This document shows, piece after piece, positions 1 through 8,677 of a stretch of DNA of 64,000 nt. Under the pieces are notes generated by a model. The model did no database searches. It saw nothing but the letters and a program-made list of their open reading frames with translations, and was not told the DNA's origin. The number at the start of each line of letters is the position of its first letter. Within the stretch, counting starts at the first letter, position 1. The position numbers and the translations under genes are program-made. Source of the DNA: Kutzneria chonburiensis (GTDB lineage Bacteria > Actinomycetota > Actinomycetes > Mycobacteriales > Pseudonocardiaceae); assembly GCF_028622115.1 (NCBI RefSeq), contig NZ_CP097263.1, positions 992,001 to 1,056,000 on the forward strand. The letters are read 5' to 3'.

Positions 1-2744
1 TCTCGACCAGTCCGGAGCGGCACGTGTTCGTGTTGCTGGTGCACCACATTGCCGGGGACGGCTGGTCGCTGCCGCCGCTGAAGCGGGATCTGGACACGGC
101 CTATGCCGCTCGCCTCCGCAACGAAGCTCCACAGTGGACTCCACTGCCGGTGCAGTACGTGGACTACACGCTGTGGCAGCGGGAGGTGTTCGGGCGTGCC
201 GACGACCCGGACAGCCTGCTCGGCCAGCAGGCGGCGTTCTGGCGGGATGCCCTCGCCGGCATTCCGGACGAGCTGACATTGCCGGTCGACCGGCAACGGC
301 CGGCGAGGTCGACCAACAGCGGCGGCGTCGTTGCGTTCACGGTGCCGGTTGAGGTCCATCGCGGGCTGCGCAAGCTGGCGAACGGCAACGACACCAGCAC
401 GTTCATGGTGTTGCAAGCGGCGCTGGCGGCGCTGCTGACTCGGCTCGGGGCGGGCACGGACATCCCGTTGGGCACGCCGATCGCCGGGCGGACGGATCAT
501 GCGCTGGAGGAACTCGCCGGCTTCTTCGTGAACACGTTGGTGCTGCGCACGGACACCGGCGGCGACCCGACGTTCCGCGGGCTGCTGGACCGGGTTCGAG
601 AGGCTGATCTGGCGGCGTACGCGCACCAAGATCTGCCGTTCGAACACCTGGTGGAGCTGCTGAATCCGCCACGGTCGCTGGCCCGGCACCCGCTGTTCCA
701 GGTGATGCTGGCGGTGTATCACTCGACGGCCGGCAGCGAGGAACTGCTGGGGCTGCCGGCGTCCTATCGGGACACCGGGTTGCGGCCGGCCAAGTTCGAT
801 CTGTCCTTCGACCTGGTCGAAACCCCGGACGGAATTGATGGCGAACTGGAGTTCAGCCGAGACCTGTTCGACGAGGCCACCGCCCGCACCCTGACCGAGC
901 GCCTGGTGCGGCTGATGACGGCCGTGGTGGCCGATCCGGACCGGCCGCTGAGCCGTATCGATGTGCTGGAAAGCAAGGAGCGGCAAAGGATCCTGCACGA
1001 GTGGGGCACCGGAGAGCCGCTCACGATGACCGCGCCGACAGTGGTGGACCGGCTGGCCGCGCAGACAGCGGCCACACCAACCGCCATCGCGCTCAGCGAC
1101 GCCCGCCGCAGCCTGACGTTCGCGGAGTTCGCCGCCAGCACCGACCGGCTGGCCCGCTGGCTGACCACCCACGGCGCCGGCCCGGAAACCGTGGTGGCGC
1201 TGGTGTTGCCACGCTCGGCCGCGGTCATCGAAGCGATCTTCGGCGTGTTCAAGTCGGGCGCGGCCTACCTGCCGGTCGACCCGGACCAGCCGGCGGAACG
1301 CATCACCGCCGTGCTCGAAGGCGCGGATCTCGTGCTGACCACCCGGGAAATCCCCAAGCCGCAAGACAATGTCCTGTACGTCGAGGACATTGTGGACACT
1401 GATGCCACGCTGACCCCGCCCGCACCGGCCAACCCGGCCTATGTGCTCTACACGTCCGGCTCGACCGGCCGGCCGAAGGGCGTGGTGATCCCGCATTCCG
1501 GTCTGATCAACCTGTTCCACAGCCACCGCGAGACGCTGTACCGCCCGGCGGTCGAAGCCGCCGGCCGGCAACTGAAAGTCGGCCACGCGTGGGCGTTCTT
1601 CTTCGACGCCTCATGGCAGCCGCAGCTGTGGATGCTGGACGGCCATGAAGTGCACGTGGTGGACGACGACACCCGCCGAGACCCCGACCTGTTGGCGGCC
1701 GTGGTCCACGACCGGAAACTGGACTTCATCGAGCTCACGCCGTCCCACTTCGCACAGCTGGCCGCGGCCGGCGTGATCAAGGACGGCCGGTGCGCGCTCG
1801 GCGTCGTCGGCGTCGGCGGCGAAGCCGTGCCCCAGCAGCTGTGGGAGACGCTGCGCGAGCTGCCCGGCACCGAGGCGTACAACCTTTACGGTCCAACGGA
1901 AACCACGGTCGACGCGCTGGTCGGCCGGGTCCGCGACGGCGACCGCCCGGCGGTCGGCCGACCCGTCGCCAACGCCAACGCGTACGTGTTGGACGACGGC
2001 CTCAACCCGGTGCCGCCGGGCGTGCGCGGCGAGCTCTACATCGCCGGCGCCGGCCTGGCCCGCGGCTACCTCGGCCGCCCCGAGCTGACGGCGGAACGCT
2101 TCGTCGCCAATCCCTTCGGCCCGCCCGGCACCAGGATGTACCGCACCGGCGACCTCGCCCGGTGGCGCCAGGACGGGCAACTCGAGTACCTCGGCCGCGG
2201 CGACGACCAGGTCAAGATCCGTGGCTTCCGGATCGAGCCGGCCGAGATCGAAACCGTGCTGGCACACCACGACAACGTCGATCAAGCCCTGGTCGTCGTG
2301 CGCGAGGACCGGCCGGGGGACAAGCGCCTCGTCGCCTACACCACGCCCGGAACCACCGATCCGCAGCTGCTACGGGACCACGTCGCCCAGTCGCTCCCGG
2401 AGTACATGATCCCCGCGGCGATCGTGCCGATGGACGCGTTCCCCGTGACCCGCAACGGAAAACTCGACCGAACACTGCTGCCCGTACCCGAGCTCACAAC
2501 CGGCGGGCGCGCGCCACAGACCCCGACCGAGCACACACTCTGCGAGGTCTTCGCGGAAGTGCTGGCCGTCGACACGGTCGGGGCCGACGACGACCTGTTC
2601 ACCCTCGGCGGCCATTCCATGCTGCTGGTGGTCCTGCGCAACCGGATCGCCGCGCGGCTGGGCGCCGAGATCCCCATCGCCGAGTTCTTCCGCACCCCCA
2701 CCGCGGCCGGCCTGGCCGCACTGCTGACCCGAGATGCGAGGTAG
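1..2744 (+). CDS. Non-ribosomal peptide synthetase, C-terminal C-A-T module (5' partial)
   Basis: The frame is open to the left edge, so the N-terminus lies outside the window. The visible part opens inside a condensation domain (HHIAGDGWS, the HHxxxDG active-site motif), followed by an adenylation domain with YTSGSTGRPKG (A3), NLYGPTETT (A5), YRTGDLARW (A7), GRGDDQVKIRGFRIEPAEIE (A8) and NGKLDR (A10), then a carrier domain with the phosphopantetheine serine in LGGHSM. It stops straight after the carrier domain with no thioesterase, so release must occur by another route or protein. Hand alignment to GrsA gives a binding-pocket code of about D-A-Q-E-V-V-L-V-D-K, nearest in my memory to Gln/Glu-type codes; this is tentative. 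MbtH and iron-transport genes downstream make a siderophore assembly line likely. Confidence 0.95.
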   Translation, partial: STSPERHVFVLLVHHIAGDGWSLPPLKRDLDTAYAARLRNEAPQWTPLPVQYVDYTLWQREVFGRADDPDSLLGQQAAFWRDALAGIPDELTLPVDRQRPARSTNSGGVVAFTVPVEVHRGLRKLANGNDTSTFMVLQAALAALLTRLGAGTDIPLGTPIAGRTDHALEELAGFFVNTLVLRTDTGGDPTFRGLLDRVREADLAAYAHQDLPFEHLVELLNPPRSLARHPLFQVMLAVYHSTAGSEELLGLPASYRDTGLRPAKFDLSFDLVETPDGIDGELEFSRDLFDEATARTLTERLVRLMTAVVADPDRPLSRIDVLESKERQRILHEWGTGEPLTMTAPTVVDRLAAQTAATPTAIALSDARRSLTFAEFAASTDRLARWLTTHGAGPETVVALVLPRSAAVIEAIFGVFKSGAAYLPVDPDQPAERITAVLEGADLVLTTREIPKPQDNVLYVEDIVDTDATLTPPAPANPAYVLYTSGSTGRPKGVVIPHSGLINLFHSHRETLYRPAVEAAGRQLKVGHAWAFFFDASWQPQLWMLDGHEVHVVDDDTRRDPDLLAAVVHDRKLDFIELTPSHFAQLAAAGVIKDGRCALGVVGVGGEAVPQQLWETLRELPGTEAYNLYGPTETTVDALVGRVRDGDRPAVGRPVANANAYVLDDGLNPVPPGVRGELYIAGAGLARGYLGRPELTAERFVANPFGPPGTRMYRTGDLARWRQDGQLEYLGRGDDQVKIRGFRIEPAEIETVLAHHDNVDQALVVVREDRPGDKRLVAYTTPGTTDPQLLRDHVAQSLPEYMIPAAIVPMDAFPVTRNGKLDRTLLPVPELTTGGRAPQTPTEHTLCEVFAEVLAVDTVGADDDLFTLGGHSMLLVVLRNRIAARLGAEIPIAEFFRTPTAAGLAALLTRDAR

Positions 2745-2747
2745 TCC

Positions 2748-3182
2748 ATGCACCGCACGCTGATGAACGGCAAGATCCACCGGGCCACGGTGACCCAGGC
2801 CGACCTGCACTACGTCGGCTCGCTGACCATCGACGCCGACCTGATGGCGGCGGCCGACATCGTGGAGGGCGAGCGGGTCCAGATCGTCGACATCACCAAC
2901 GGCGCGCGCCTGGAGACCTACGCCATCACCGGCGAGCCCGGCTCCGGCGTGATCGGCGTCAACGGCGCCGCCGCGCACCTCGTGCACCCGGGCGACCTCG
3001 TGATCATCATCACCTACGCCCAGGTCGACGACGCCGAGCGGGCGCACCACAAGCCGCGGGTGGTGCACGTGGACGCGGACAACCGGCAGGTCCACCTCGG
3101 CCATGACCCGGCCGAGCCGGTGCCGGGCGACGCGACGCAGCGCACGGGCCGGGCGGTTGCCGCCGCCGCGGCCACTAACTAA
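2748..3182 (+). CDS. panD: Aspartate 1-decarboxylase (PanD family) in the siderophore cluster
   Basis: This pyruvoyl enzyme converts L-aspartate to beta-alanine. The 144-residue protein aligns along its length with PanD: Lys9, the self-cleavage site Gly24-Ser25 in [11 protein letters not shown] (Ser25 becomes the pyruvoyl group), Tyr58 in ETYAITG and Asn72 in GVNGAAAH are all present. It has a longer Ala-rich tail than the usual 120-140 residue enzyme. ATG lies 3 bases after the NRPS stop, so the genes are co-transcribed. This position suggests a dedicated beta-alanine supply for the peptide siderophore and not primary pantothenate synthesis (inference). Its stop codon lies inside the iron box of the next gene. 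Confidence 0.93.
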   Translation: MHRTLMNGKIHRATVTQADLHYVGSLTIDADLMAAADIVEGERVQIVDITNGARLETYAITGEPGSGVIGVNGAAAHLVHPGDLVIIITYAQVDDAERAHHKPRVVHVDADNRQVHLGHDPAEPVPGDATQRTGRAVAAAAATN

Positions 3183-3198
3183 GGTATGCCTACCCTAA
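3180..3198 (+). promoter_or_regulatory. IdeR/DmdR1-type iron box
   Basis: TAAGGTATGCCTACCCTAA matches 14 of 19 positions of the actinobacterial iron box TTAGGTTAGGCTAACCTAA and keeps both outer half-sites. It overlaps the panD stop and lies 16 bases before the siderophore-binding lipoprotein gene, so that gene probably also has its own iron-repressed promoter. Confidence 0.75.
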
Positions 3199-3214
3199 GA
3201 TCCGGCGAGAGGTC

Positions 3215-4216
3215 ATGATGCTCAGCAGACGTGGATTCCTGATCGGGGCGGGCGGGATCGCGGCCACCGTCGCCCTGGCCGCCTGCGGCAACGGCGGCGC
3301 GCAGCCCGCGACTGCCGGCGGGCCGTGGTCGTTCACCGACGACCGCAACCAGAAGGTCTCCCGCGACCAGCGCCCCACCCGCGTCGTCGCCTACGCCAGC
3401 TCCGCCGCCGCGCTGTGGGACTACGGCGTGCACGCGATCGGCGTGTTCGGTCCGCAGAAGACGGCCGACGGCAAGAAGGAGATCCAGGTCGGCAACGTCG
3501 ACCTGAGCGCCGAGACCTCGATCGGCAACGCCTGGGACGACTTCAGCCTGGAGAAGTTCGCCGCGCTCAAGCCGGATCTGGTGGTCACCGGCCTGACCGG
3601 GGCCAAGCCGACCGACCTGTGGGTGATCAAGGACGATCTCGCCGCCAAGGTGCAGCAGCTGGCGCCGGTCCTCGCGCTGTCCGAGTACAAGGTCACGCTG
3701 CCCAAGGCGATCCAGCGCTACGAGCAGCTCGCGGTGGCGCTGGGCGGTGACGCCAACTCGCCGGCCATCACCAAGGCCAAGGCCGACTTCCAGCAGGCCT
3801 CCGACGACCTGAAGGCGGCGATCAAGGCCAAGCCGGGCCTGAAGGTGCTGGTCGTCTCCAGCGACAAGGACAACCTGTACGTCTGCAAGCCGGAGTTCTT
3901 CGCCGACCTGTCCTACTACCGCGACCTCGGCCTGGACATCGTCAACGGCGCCGGCCCCGACGACTACTTCGAGACGCTGAGCTGGGAGCAGGCCGGCAAG
4001 TACCCGGCCGACCTGATCCTGTCCGACAGCCGCACCTTCGCGCTGTCCAAGCAGCAGCTGGCGCAGATCCCGACCTGGGCCCAGATCCCGGCGGTCAAGG
4101 CCGGCCAGGTCGCCGACTGGTCGACCGAGCCGCGCTTCAACCCGGTGCTGGCCACGCCGGTGATCCAGAAGCTGGTCGAGGTCGTCAAGGGCGCCCGCAC
4201 CGACATCACCGCCTGA
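3215..4216 (+). CDS. Ferri-siderophore ABC transporter substrate-binding lipoprotein
   Basis: A 333-residue solute-binding protein of the FepB/FhuD (TroA-like) class that captures ferri-siderophore outside the membrane. The N-terminus carries a twin-arginine-like SRRGF followed by a lipobox, LAAC, with the lipidated Cys24, so a Tat-exported lipoprotein is likely. The mature part shows the class III binding-protein pattern: an N-lobe phrase [19 protein letters not shown], then LKPDLVVTG and KAGQVADW. The first ATG of an ATG-ATG pair has a GAGAGG ribosome site just upstream. An iron box precedes it and mbtH follows after 10 bases. No cognate permease or ATPase is in view; they may lie left of the window. 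Confidence 0.92.
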   Translation: MMLSRRGFLIGAGGIAATVALAACGNGGAQPATAGGPWSFTDDRNQKVSRDQRPTRVVAYASSAAALWDYGVHAIGVFGPQKTADGKKEIQVGNVDLSAETSIGNAWDDFSLEKFAALKPDLVVTGLTGAKPTDLWVIKDDLAAKVQQLAPVLALSEYKVTLPKAIQRYEQLAVALGGDANSPAITKAKADFQQASDDLKAAIKAKPGLKVLVVSSDKDNLYVCKPEFFADLSYYRDLGLDIVNGAGPDDYFETLSWEQAGKYPADLILSDSRTFALSKQQLAQIPTWAQIPAVKAGQVADWSTEPRFNPVLATPVIQKLVEVVKGARTDITA

Positions 4217-4226
4217 GGAGGCCGCT

Positions 4227-4436
4227 ATGACGAATCCGTTCGAGGATCAGGACGGCACGTATGTGGTGCTGGTGAACGCCGAGCGCCAGCACAGCCTGTG
4301 GCCGGCGGCCATCGACGTGCCGGCCGGCTGGACCGTCGCGTTCGGTCCCGACACGCGGCCGGCGTGCCTTGATCACGTAGAGGCCAACTGGACGGATATG
4401 CGGCCGAAGTCGCTGGCCGACGCGATGGATTTGTAG
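4227..4436 (+). CDS. mbtH: MbtH-like NRPS accessory protein
   Basis: A 69-residue protein with the complete MbtH signature: NPFED near the start, [14 protein letters not shown] and WTDMRPKSL. MbtH proteins bind NRPS adenylation domains and are needed for their folding or activity. AGGAGG stands just before the ATG. It is the last gene of the rightward siderophore operon and ends before a strong hairpin. It probably partners the adenylation domain of the NRPS at the left edge. Confidence 0.97.
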   Translation: MTNPFEDQDGTYVVLVNAERQHSLWPAAIDVPAGWTVAFGPDTRPACLDHVEANWTDMRPKSLADAMDL

Positions 4437-4449
4437 TCCGGCCGGCCGG

Positions 4450-4484
4450 ACGGCCCGCCGGGAGAATCCCTCCCGGCGGGCCGT
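4450..4484. terminator. Hairpin terminator between mbtH and the convergent ABC exporter
   Basis: A perfect 15-bp stem (4450-4464 with 4470-4484) encloses a 5-base loop, 14 bases after the mbtH stop, and is followed by a short T-run (CGCCGTTT). The convergent exporter gene ends at 4543, so it may serve both directions. Confidence 0.8.
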
Positions 4485-4542
4485 CGCCGTTTGGATGGGG
4501 GCCTTCCTGCACTCGGAGTGGAGGAAAGCCGCCTTCACGCCG

Positions 4543-6294
4543 TTAGTTCCGTTGTCCGGACCAGGCGGTCCAGAGCTTGGCGTATTGGCCGCCGCCGGCC
4601 ACCAATTCCTCGTGGGTGCCGGTTTCCACCACCGCGCCGGCATCGAGCACGACAATGCGATCGGACGCCGCGGCCTGCGTGAGCCGGTGGGCCACAACCA
4701 ATGCGGTCCGGCCGGCCAATGCCGCGGCGGCCGAAGCCTCCAGAACGCGGGAACCGGCGCTGCCGGCGTCGGCGGTGGCCTCGTCGAGAATGGCGATCGG
4801 CGGATCGGCCAACACCAGACGCGCCAAGGCCAATTGCTGGGCATGAGTCACGGTCAACTGGTGTCCGCCCTCGCCGACCACGGTGCCGAGGCCGTCGGGC
4901 AGACCGTCCACCCAGGACAGTGCGCCGACCTTGGTCAACGCCGCCCGCAGCTCGTCGTCACTCGCGGCCGGCCGGGCCAGGCGCAGGTCCTCGGCCAGCG
5001 GACCGGCGAAGACGTGCACCTCCTGGCTGATCAGCGCCACGGTGCGGCGGATGCCGTCCGAGCCGAGATCCGCCAGCGGCACGCCGCCGAGCGTGATCGA
5101 CCCGGCGGTGGGCCGGTGGATGCCGGCGATCAGCTTGGCCAGCGTGGTCTTGCCGGCCCCGCTGGCCCCGACCAGCGCCACCCGCTCGCCCGGCGCGACG
5201 GCGATGTCCACGTCCCGCAGCACCGGATGCCCGTCCACATAGGAGAATCCGGCCCCGGCGGTCTTGACCGAGGCGTCGACCGGACGGGACGGCGTGACCG
5301 GCTCGGCCGCCGGCGGCAGGTCGGCCACGCCGATCAGCCGGGACAGGCTGGCCGTGGCGGCCTGGGCGTCGTCGACCAGCGCCAGCGCGGTGGTGATCGG
5401 CCCGAACAGGCTGTGGAAGTACAGCGCGGCGGCGGTGGCCACGCCCACCGTCGCCAGGTTGGCCCCGACCAGCACGAAACCCATGGCCAGCACGGCCGAC
5501 AACCCGATGAACTCGGCCAGGTTGAGCCGGGTGTAGAACCGCGTGACCAGCCGAACCCCTTGCAGCGCAAGGCCGACCGCGCCGTCGGAGCGTTCCCGCA
5601 CCCGGTCCAGATGGCTGTCGGACAGCCGGAAGGCCCGTACGGTCCGCGCGCCGCCGATCGTGTCCAGCAGCTGTTGCTGTTGCGTGCCAACGGCTTCACG
5701 CTGCCTGGCGTACAGCGGCTTGGCCAGCGGCAGGTACCACCGCACGGTGTGCAGCTGCACCGGCACGGCGACCAGCGCGGCCAGCAGGAACCGCCAGTCC
5801 AGGACGGCCAGCGCGCCCAGCGTGAGCACGACGGTCAGCACCGACCGGCCCAGCTCCGGCAGCGCCTGCCGGACGGCGTCGGCGACGACCGAAACGTCAT
5901 TGGTGACGCGCGTCGTGAGGTCGCCGGAGCCGGCCTTTTCCAGCTGGTCCAACGGCAGGCCCAAGGCACGGGCGACGAATCGCTCGCGCAGCTCGGCCAG
6001 GATCGTCTCGCCCAGCCGCGCCACCAGCGACAGGCCCAGCGCCGTCGCCGCGGCACCGGCCACAGCGACCACGACCAGCGCCACCACCGGCGTGACCAGG
6101 GAGGTGGCCGGCTGCCGAGCGGCGACGAGGTCGACGATCCGGCCGAGCAGGGGAGCGGTGAGCAGGCCGATCGCGGTGGCGATGACCAGCATGCCGAACG
6201 CGGCCGCGGTGCGGCCCTTGGCCTGGCCCAACAACGAGCCGAGGACGGCGCGAACGCGGCGGCCGTCGGCCACGGGGAGGAGTTGACGGGTCAT
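4543..6294 (-). CDS. ABC exporter half-transporter, catalytic-site subunit (siderophore type)
   Basis: A 583-residue fused membrane-ATPase half-transporter: six-helix exporter region in about residues 1-320, nucleotide-binding domain after that. Walker A (GASGAGKTT), Walker B with the catalytic glutamate (ILDEATAD) and the H-loop (VAHRL) are intact, but the signature is degenerate (QLTVTHAQQ instead of LSGGQ). Its start overlaps the partner gene by 4 bases (ATGA), so the two are translated together. The pair resembles IrtAB/YbtPQ-type siderophore transporters. The direction of transport, siderophore export or ferri-siderophore import, cannot be told from sequence. Confidence 0.93.
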   Translation of the reverse strand: MTRQLLPVADGRRVRAVLGSLLGQAKGRTAAAFGMLVIATAIGLLTAPLLGRIVDLVAARQPATSLVTPVVALVVVAVAGAAATALGLSLVARLGETILAELRERFVARALGLPLDQLEKAGSGDLTTRVTNDVSVVADAVRQALPELGRSVLTVVLTLGALAVLDWRFLLAALVAVPVQLHTVRWYLPLAKPLYARQREAVGTQQQQLLDTIGGARTVRAFRLSDSHLDRVRERSDGAVGLALQGVRLVTRFYTRLNLAEFIGLSAVLAMGFVLVGANLATVGVATAAALYFHSLFGPITTALALVDDAQAATASLSRLIGVADLPPAAEPVTPSRPVDASVKTAGAGFSYVDGHPVLRDVDIAVAPGERVALVGASGAGKTTLAKLIAGIHRPTAGSITLGGVPLADLGSDGIRRTVALISQEVHVFAGPLAEDLRLARPAASDDELRAALTKVGALSWVDGLPDGLGTVVGEGGHQLTVTHAQQLALARLVLADPPIAILDEATADAGSAGSRVLEASAAAALAGRTALVVAHRLTQAAASDRIVVLDAGAVVETGTHEELVAGGGQYAKLWTAWSGQRN

Positions 6295-7952
6295 GCCAGC
6301 ACCGCCGCCCGGTAGTCGGCGCGCGCCGTGAGCACGGCATGGCTGCCTTGCTCGACTATCCGCCCGTCATCGAGCAGCACCACCCGATCCGTCGCGGCCA
6401 GCAACGCCGGGCTGGTGGTCACGATGATCGTCGTACGGCCGCGTCGCAGCTCGGCCAGACCGGCGGCGATCCGCGCCTCGGTGACGGTGTCGACCGCGGT
6501 GGTCGGGTCGTGCAACACCAGCACGGGGGCGTCGACGGCTAACGCGCGGGCCAGCGCGACGCGTTGGCGCTGCCCGCCGGACAGCGACCGCCCGCGCTCG
6601 GTCACCAGAGTCGCGACGCCGTCGGGCAGCGCGCTGGCCACCTCGTCGACCGCCGACGCAGTCAGCGCTTCCTCCGTAACAGGCCCTGAGACGTTCTCGG
6701 CGATCGTGCCGGCGAACAGGTCGGCGTCGTGCGAGGCGATCAGGACCACCTCCCGCACCCGGCTGGGATCCACAGTGGACAGATCGACGGCGTCGACCGA
6801 CACCGAGCCGGCAACCGGATCCACACTGCGCCCCAGGCAGTCGAGCAGGTCGGTGGCGGCGGCGGGATCGGTCGCGACCACGCCGAGCAGCTCACCCGGC
6901 CGGGCCTCGAACTCGACCTCCCGCAGCGCGCCACGGCTCAACGCCCGAACCCGCACGTGCCCGGCGGACGGTGTCGGCAGATCGCCCGACCCCGCGACGA
7001 CCGCCGGCGGCGCGGTGAGCACGTCGGCGATGCGCCCGGCCGAGGCCCGGGCCTGCGCCAGCTCGCCGTTGACCCAGGAGAAGATCGAGAACGGCGTGAT
7101 CAGGTACTGGGCCAGGCCGACCGCGGCGACCAGGTCGCCGATGCTGATCGACCCTGCCGCGGCGAGATTGCCGCCGACCAGCGCGACCACGGCGATGAAG
7201 ATCCCGGTCAGCGCGAGCAGCGCCCCGTTGTGCCAGGCCTGGGCCCGCGCGGCCCGCAGCGTCGCGCGCAGCGAATCCTGGCTGGTCCGGCGATAACGGT
7301 CGACCGCCGCCCGCTCCGCACCGACGCCCTTGAGCACGCGCAGCCCGGCGACCAGGTCCGTGGCGACGCCGGAGGCGAAGGCCGAACGCTCCTGCTCGGC
7401 CTCGCTGCGGCGTTCCAGCGGCTTCCCGATCACGTGGGCGATGTACAAGATCGGCGGCGTGCCCAGCAGCACCAGCAGCCCCAACGGAATGGACCGGGTG
7501 AGCAGCGCGATCGCCGTGACCAGCAGGCCGGCCAGACCGGCGGCGCCGAACGGCAGCACGCCGTTGAGCGCGCCGACCCGTTTGGCGTCCGAGGTCCCGA
7601 TGCTGACCAGCTCGCCGGCCAAAGCCTCGGCCCCGCCGCCCGGGTGCAACACCCGGCGCGTGATGTCCAGCCGCAGCTCATGGGCGGCCCGTTCGGCGCC
7701 ACGCTCGGCGAACCGCGCGCCCCAGCGGTAGCTGGTCGACAGCCCGGCGAACAGCAGGCCGAGGACCGCCAGGGACAACACCAGCGTCAGCACCGAGGCA
7801 CCGGCCACGGCCTGGTCGATCACCACGCCGATGACCACCGGCACCAGCGCCTCGCCGCCCTGGTGGCCCGCGGTCAGCAGCGATGCCGCGATCAGCTGTC
7901 GTCGTTGCCCGGCGATCGAACGGCGGAGTACGTCCCGTCCGGTCGTGCTCAC
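6291..7952 (-). CDS. ABC exporter half-transporter, degenerate-site subunit (siderophore type)
   Basis: A 553-residue half-transporter with six predicted membrane helices and a C-terminal nucleotide-binding domain. Here Walker A is lost (VVATDPAAATDLL where GxxGxGKS/T is expected), the residue after the Walker B Asp is Pro instead of Glu (LHDPTTAVD), and the H-loop His is missing (IVTTSP), while the signature is perfect (LSGGQRQRVALARAL). This is the mirror image of the defects in the partner, so the heterodimer should have one working and one dead ATP site. It is the first gene of the leftward operon, with an iron box 23 bases before the start. Confidence 0.92.
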   Translation of the reverse strand: MSTTGRDVLRRSIAGQRRQLIAASLLTAGHQGGEALVPVVIGVVIDQAVAGASVLTLVLSLAVLGLLFAGLSTSYRWGARFAERGAERAAHELRLDITRRVLHPGGGAEALAGELVSIGTSDAKRVGALNGVLPFGAAGLAGLLVTAIALLTRSIPLGLLVLLGTPPILYIAHVIGKPLERRSEAEQERSAFASGVATDLVAGLRVLKGVGAERAAVDRYRRTSQDSLRATLRAARAQAWHNGALLALTGIFIAVVALVGGNLAAAGSISIGDLVAAVGLAQYLITPFSIFSWVNGELAQARASAGRIADVLTAPPAVVAGSGDLPTPSAGHVRVRALSRGALREVEFEARPGELLGVVATDPAAATDLLDCLGRSVDPVAGSVSVDAVDLSTVDPSRVREVVLIASHDADLFAGTIAENVSGPVTEEALTASAVDEVASALPDGVATLVTERGRSLSGGQRQRVALARALAVDAPVLVLHDPTTAVDTVTEARIAAGLAELRRGRTTIIVTTSPALLAATDRVVLLDDGRIVEQGSHAVLTARADYRAAVLA

Positions 7953-7974
7953 CCGCGCCTCCCTTGCCCGTAGG

Positions 7975-7993
7975 TAAGGTAAGGCTAGACTAA
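7975..7993 (-). promoter_or_regulatory. IdeR/DmdR1-type iron box
   Basis: TAAGGTAAGGCTAGACTAA matches 15 of 19 positions of the iron-box consensus and stands 23 bases upstream of the ABC exporter pair. Iron-loaded IdeR/DmdR1 binding here would repress the pair, in step with the binding-protein gene. Confidence 0.8.
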
Positions 7994-8083
7994 GTACGGC
8001 GAGCGTCGGCGGGGGCGGGGATTTCGGGGGTGCAGGGGGCGGGGCCCGTCCTGCCTAGGGGACGCGAGCCCCGCAGAACAGCA

Positions 8084-8126
8084 CGGGTGAGCTGTGCCAG
8101 CGCTTTCCGCTGGCACAGCTCACCCG
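8084..8126 (-). terminator. Terminator of lsr2
   Basis: A perfect 19-bp stem (8084-8102 with 8108-8126) with loop CTTTC lies 11 bases beyond the lsr2 stop on the minus strand. It separates lsr2 from the iron-regulated ABC operon that starts further on. Confidence 0.85.
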
Positions 8127-8137
8127 TCAACTTGCTC

Positions 8138-8470
8138 TCAATGCGCGGCCTGGAATCGGGCGACCAGGTCGGCCGGGATGCGGCCGCGATCGGAGATCTG
8201 CGCGCCCTGGCTGCGCGCCCATTCCCGGATCGCCTGGTTCTGTGCCTTGTCGCCGGTGCGGCCGGTGGGCTTGCCGATCGCCCGCTGCTTGCGGCCGCCC
8301 ACCCTGCGTGCGCTGTCCACATAGACCGACAGCGAATCGCGCAGTCGTTTTGCGTTCGCCGAGGACAGATCGATGTTGTACTCGACGCCGTCCAGGCCGA
8401 ATGCGACGCTCTCCGCGGCAACACCGCCGTCCAGATCGTCGACGAGTTCGACGATGGTCTTCTGTGCCAT
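8138..8470 (-). CDS. lsr2: Lsr2-family nucleoid-associated protein
   Basis: A 110-residue Lsr2 homologue. The N-terminal dimerisation part reads MAQKTIVELVDDLDGG and contains FGLDGVEYNIDLS; the C-terminal DNA-binding part contains IREWARSQG and the AT-hook-like RGRIP. Lsr2 is the actinobacterial H-NS analogue, which bridges AT-rich DNA and silences horizontally acquired or specialised-metabolite genes. It stands alone, with its own terminator, next to the siderophore cluster. Many actinomycetes carry two Lsr2 paralogues; which one this is cannot be told here. Confidence 0.95.
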   Translation of the reverse strand: MAQKTIVELVDDLDGGVAAESVAFGLDGVEYNIDLSSANAKRLRDSLSVYVDSARRVGGRKQRAIGKPTGRTGDKAQNQAIREWARSQGAQISDRGRIPADLVARFQAAH

Positions 8471-8643
8471 GGTTGCTCCACCTGACGTACGACCTATTTA
8501 CCGGGCTCATTCCCACCGTATCGCATGGGTGGCGGTTTCGGCGGGCGGACGCGCACTGAATACCTCGGATAGGTGCATGTCCGCGTCAGTAGCAATGCGC
8601 CATTCGACGTCCGTTATTGCCGCCGCTGGGCCGCTCGTCTATG

Positions 8644-8662
8644 TTGGTATACCAGATACCAA
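8644..8662 (+). promoter_or_regulatory. GntR/FadR-type operator before the DapA-like gene
   Basis: TTGGTATACCAGATACCAA is an inverted repeat (TTGGTAT-N5-ATACCAA) that also contains the 10-bp palindrome TGGTATACCA, the classic form of FCD-type GntR operators. It lies 15 bases before the DapA-like start codon. The FadR-type regulator at 9984-10670 is the obvious candidate to bind it (inference). Confidence 0.65.
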
Positions 8663-8677
8663 CGAGAGAGGGTGGCC

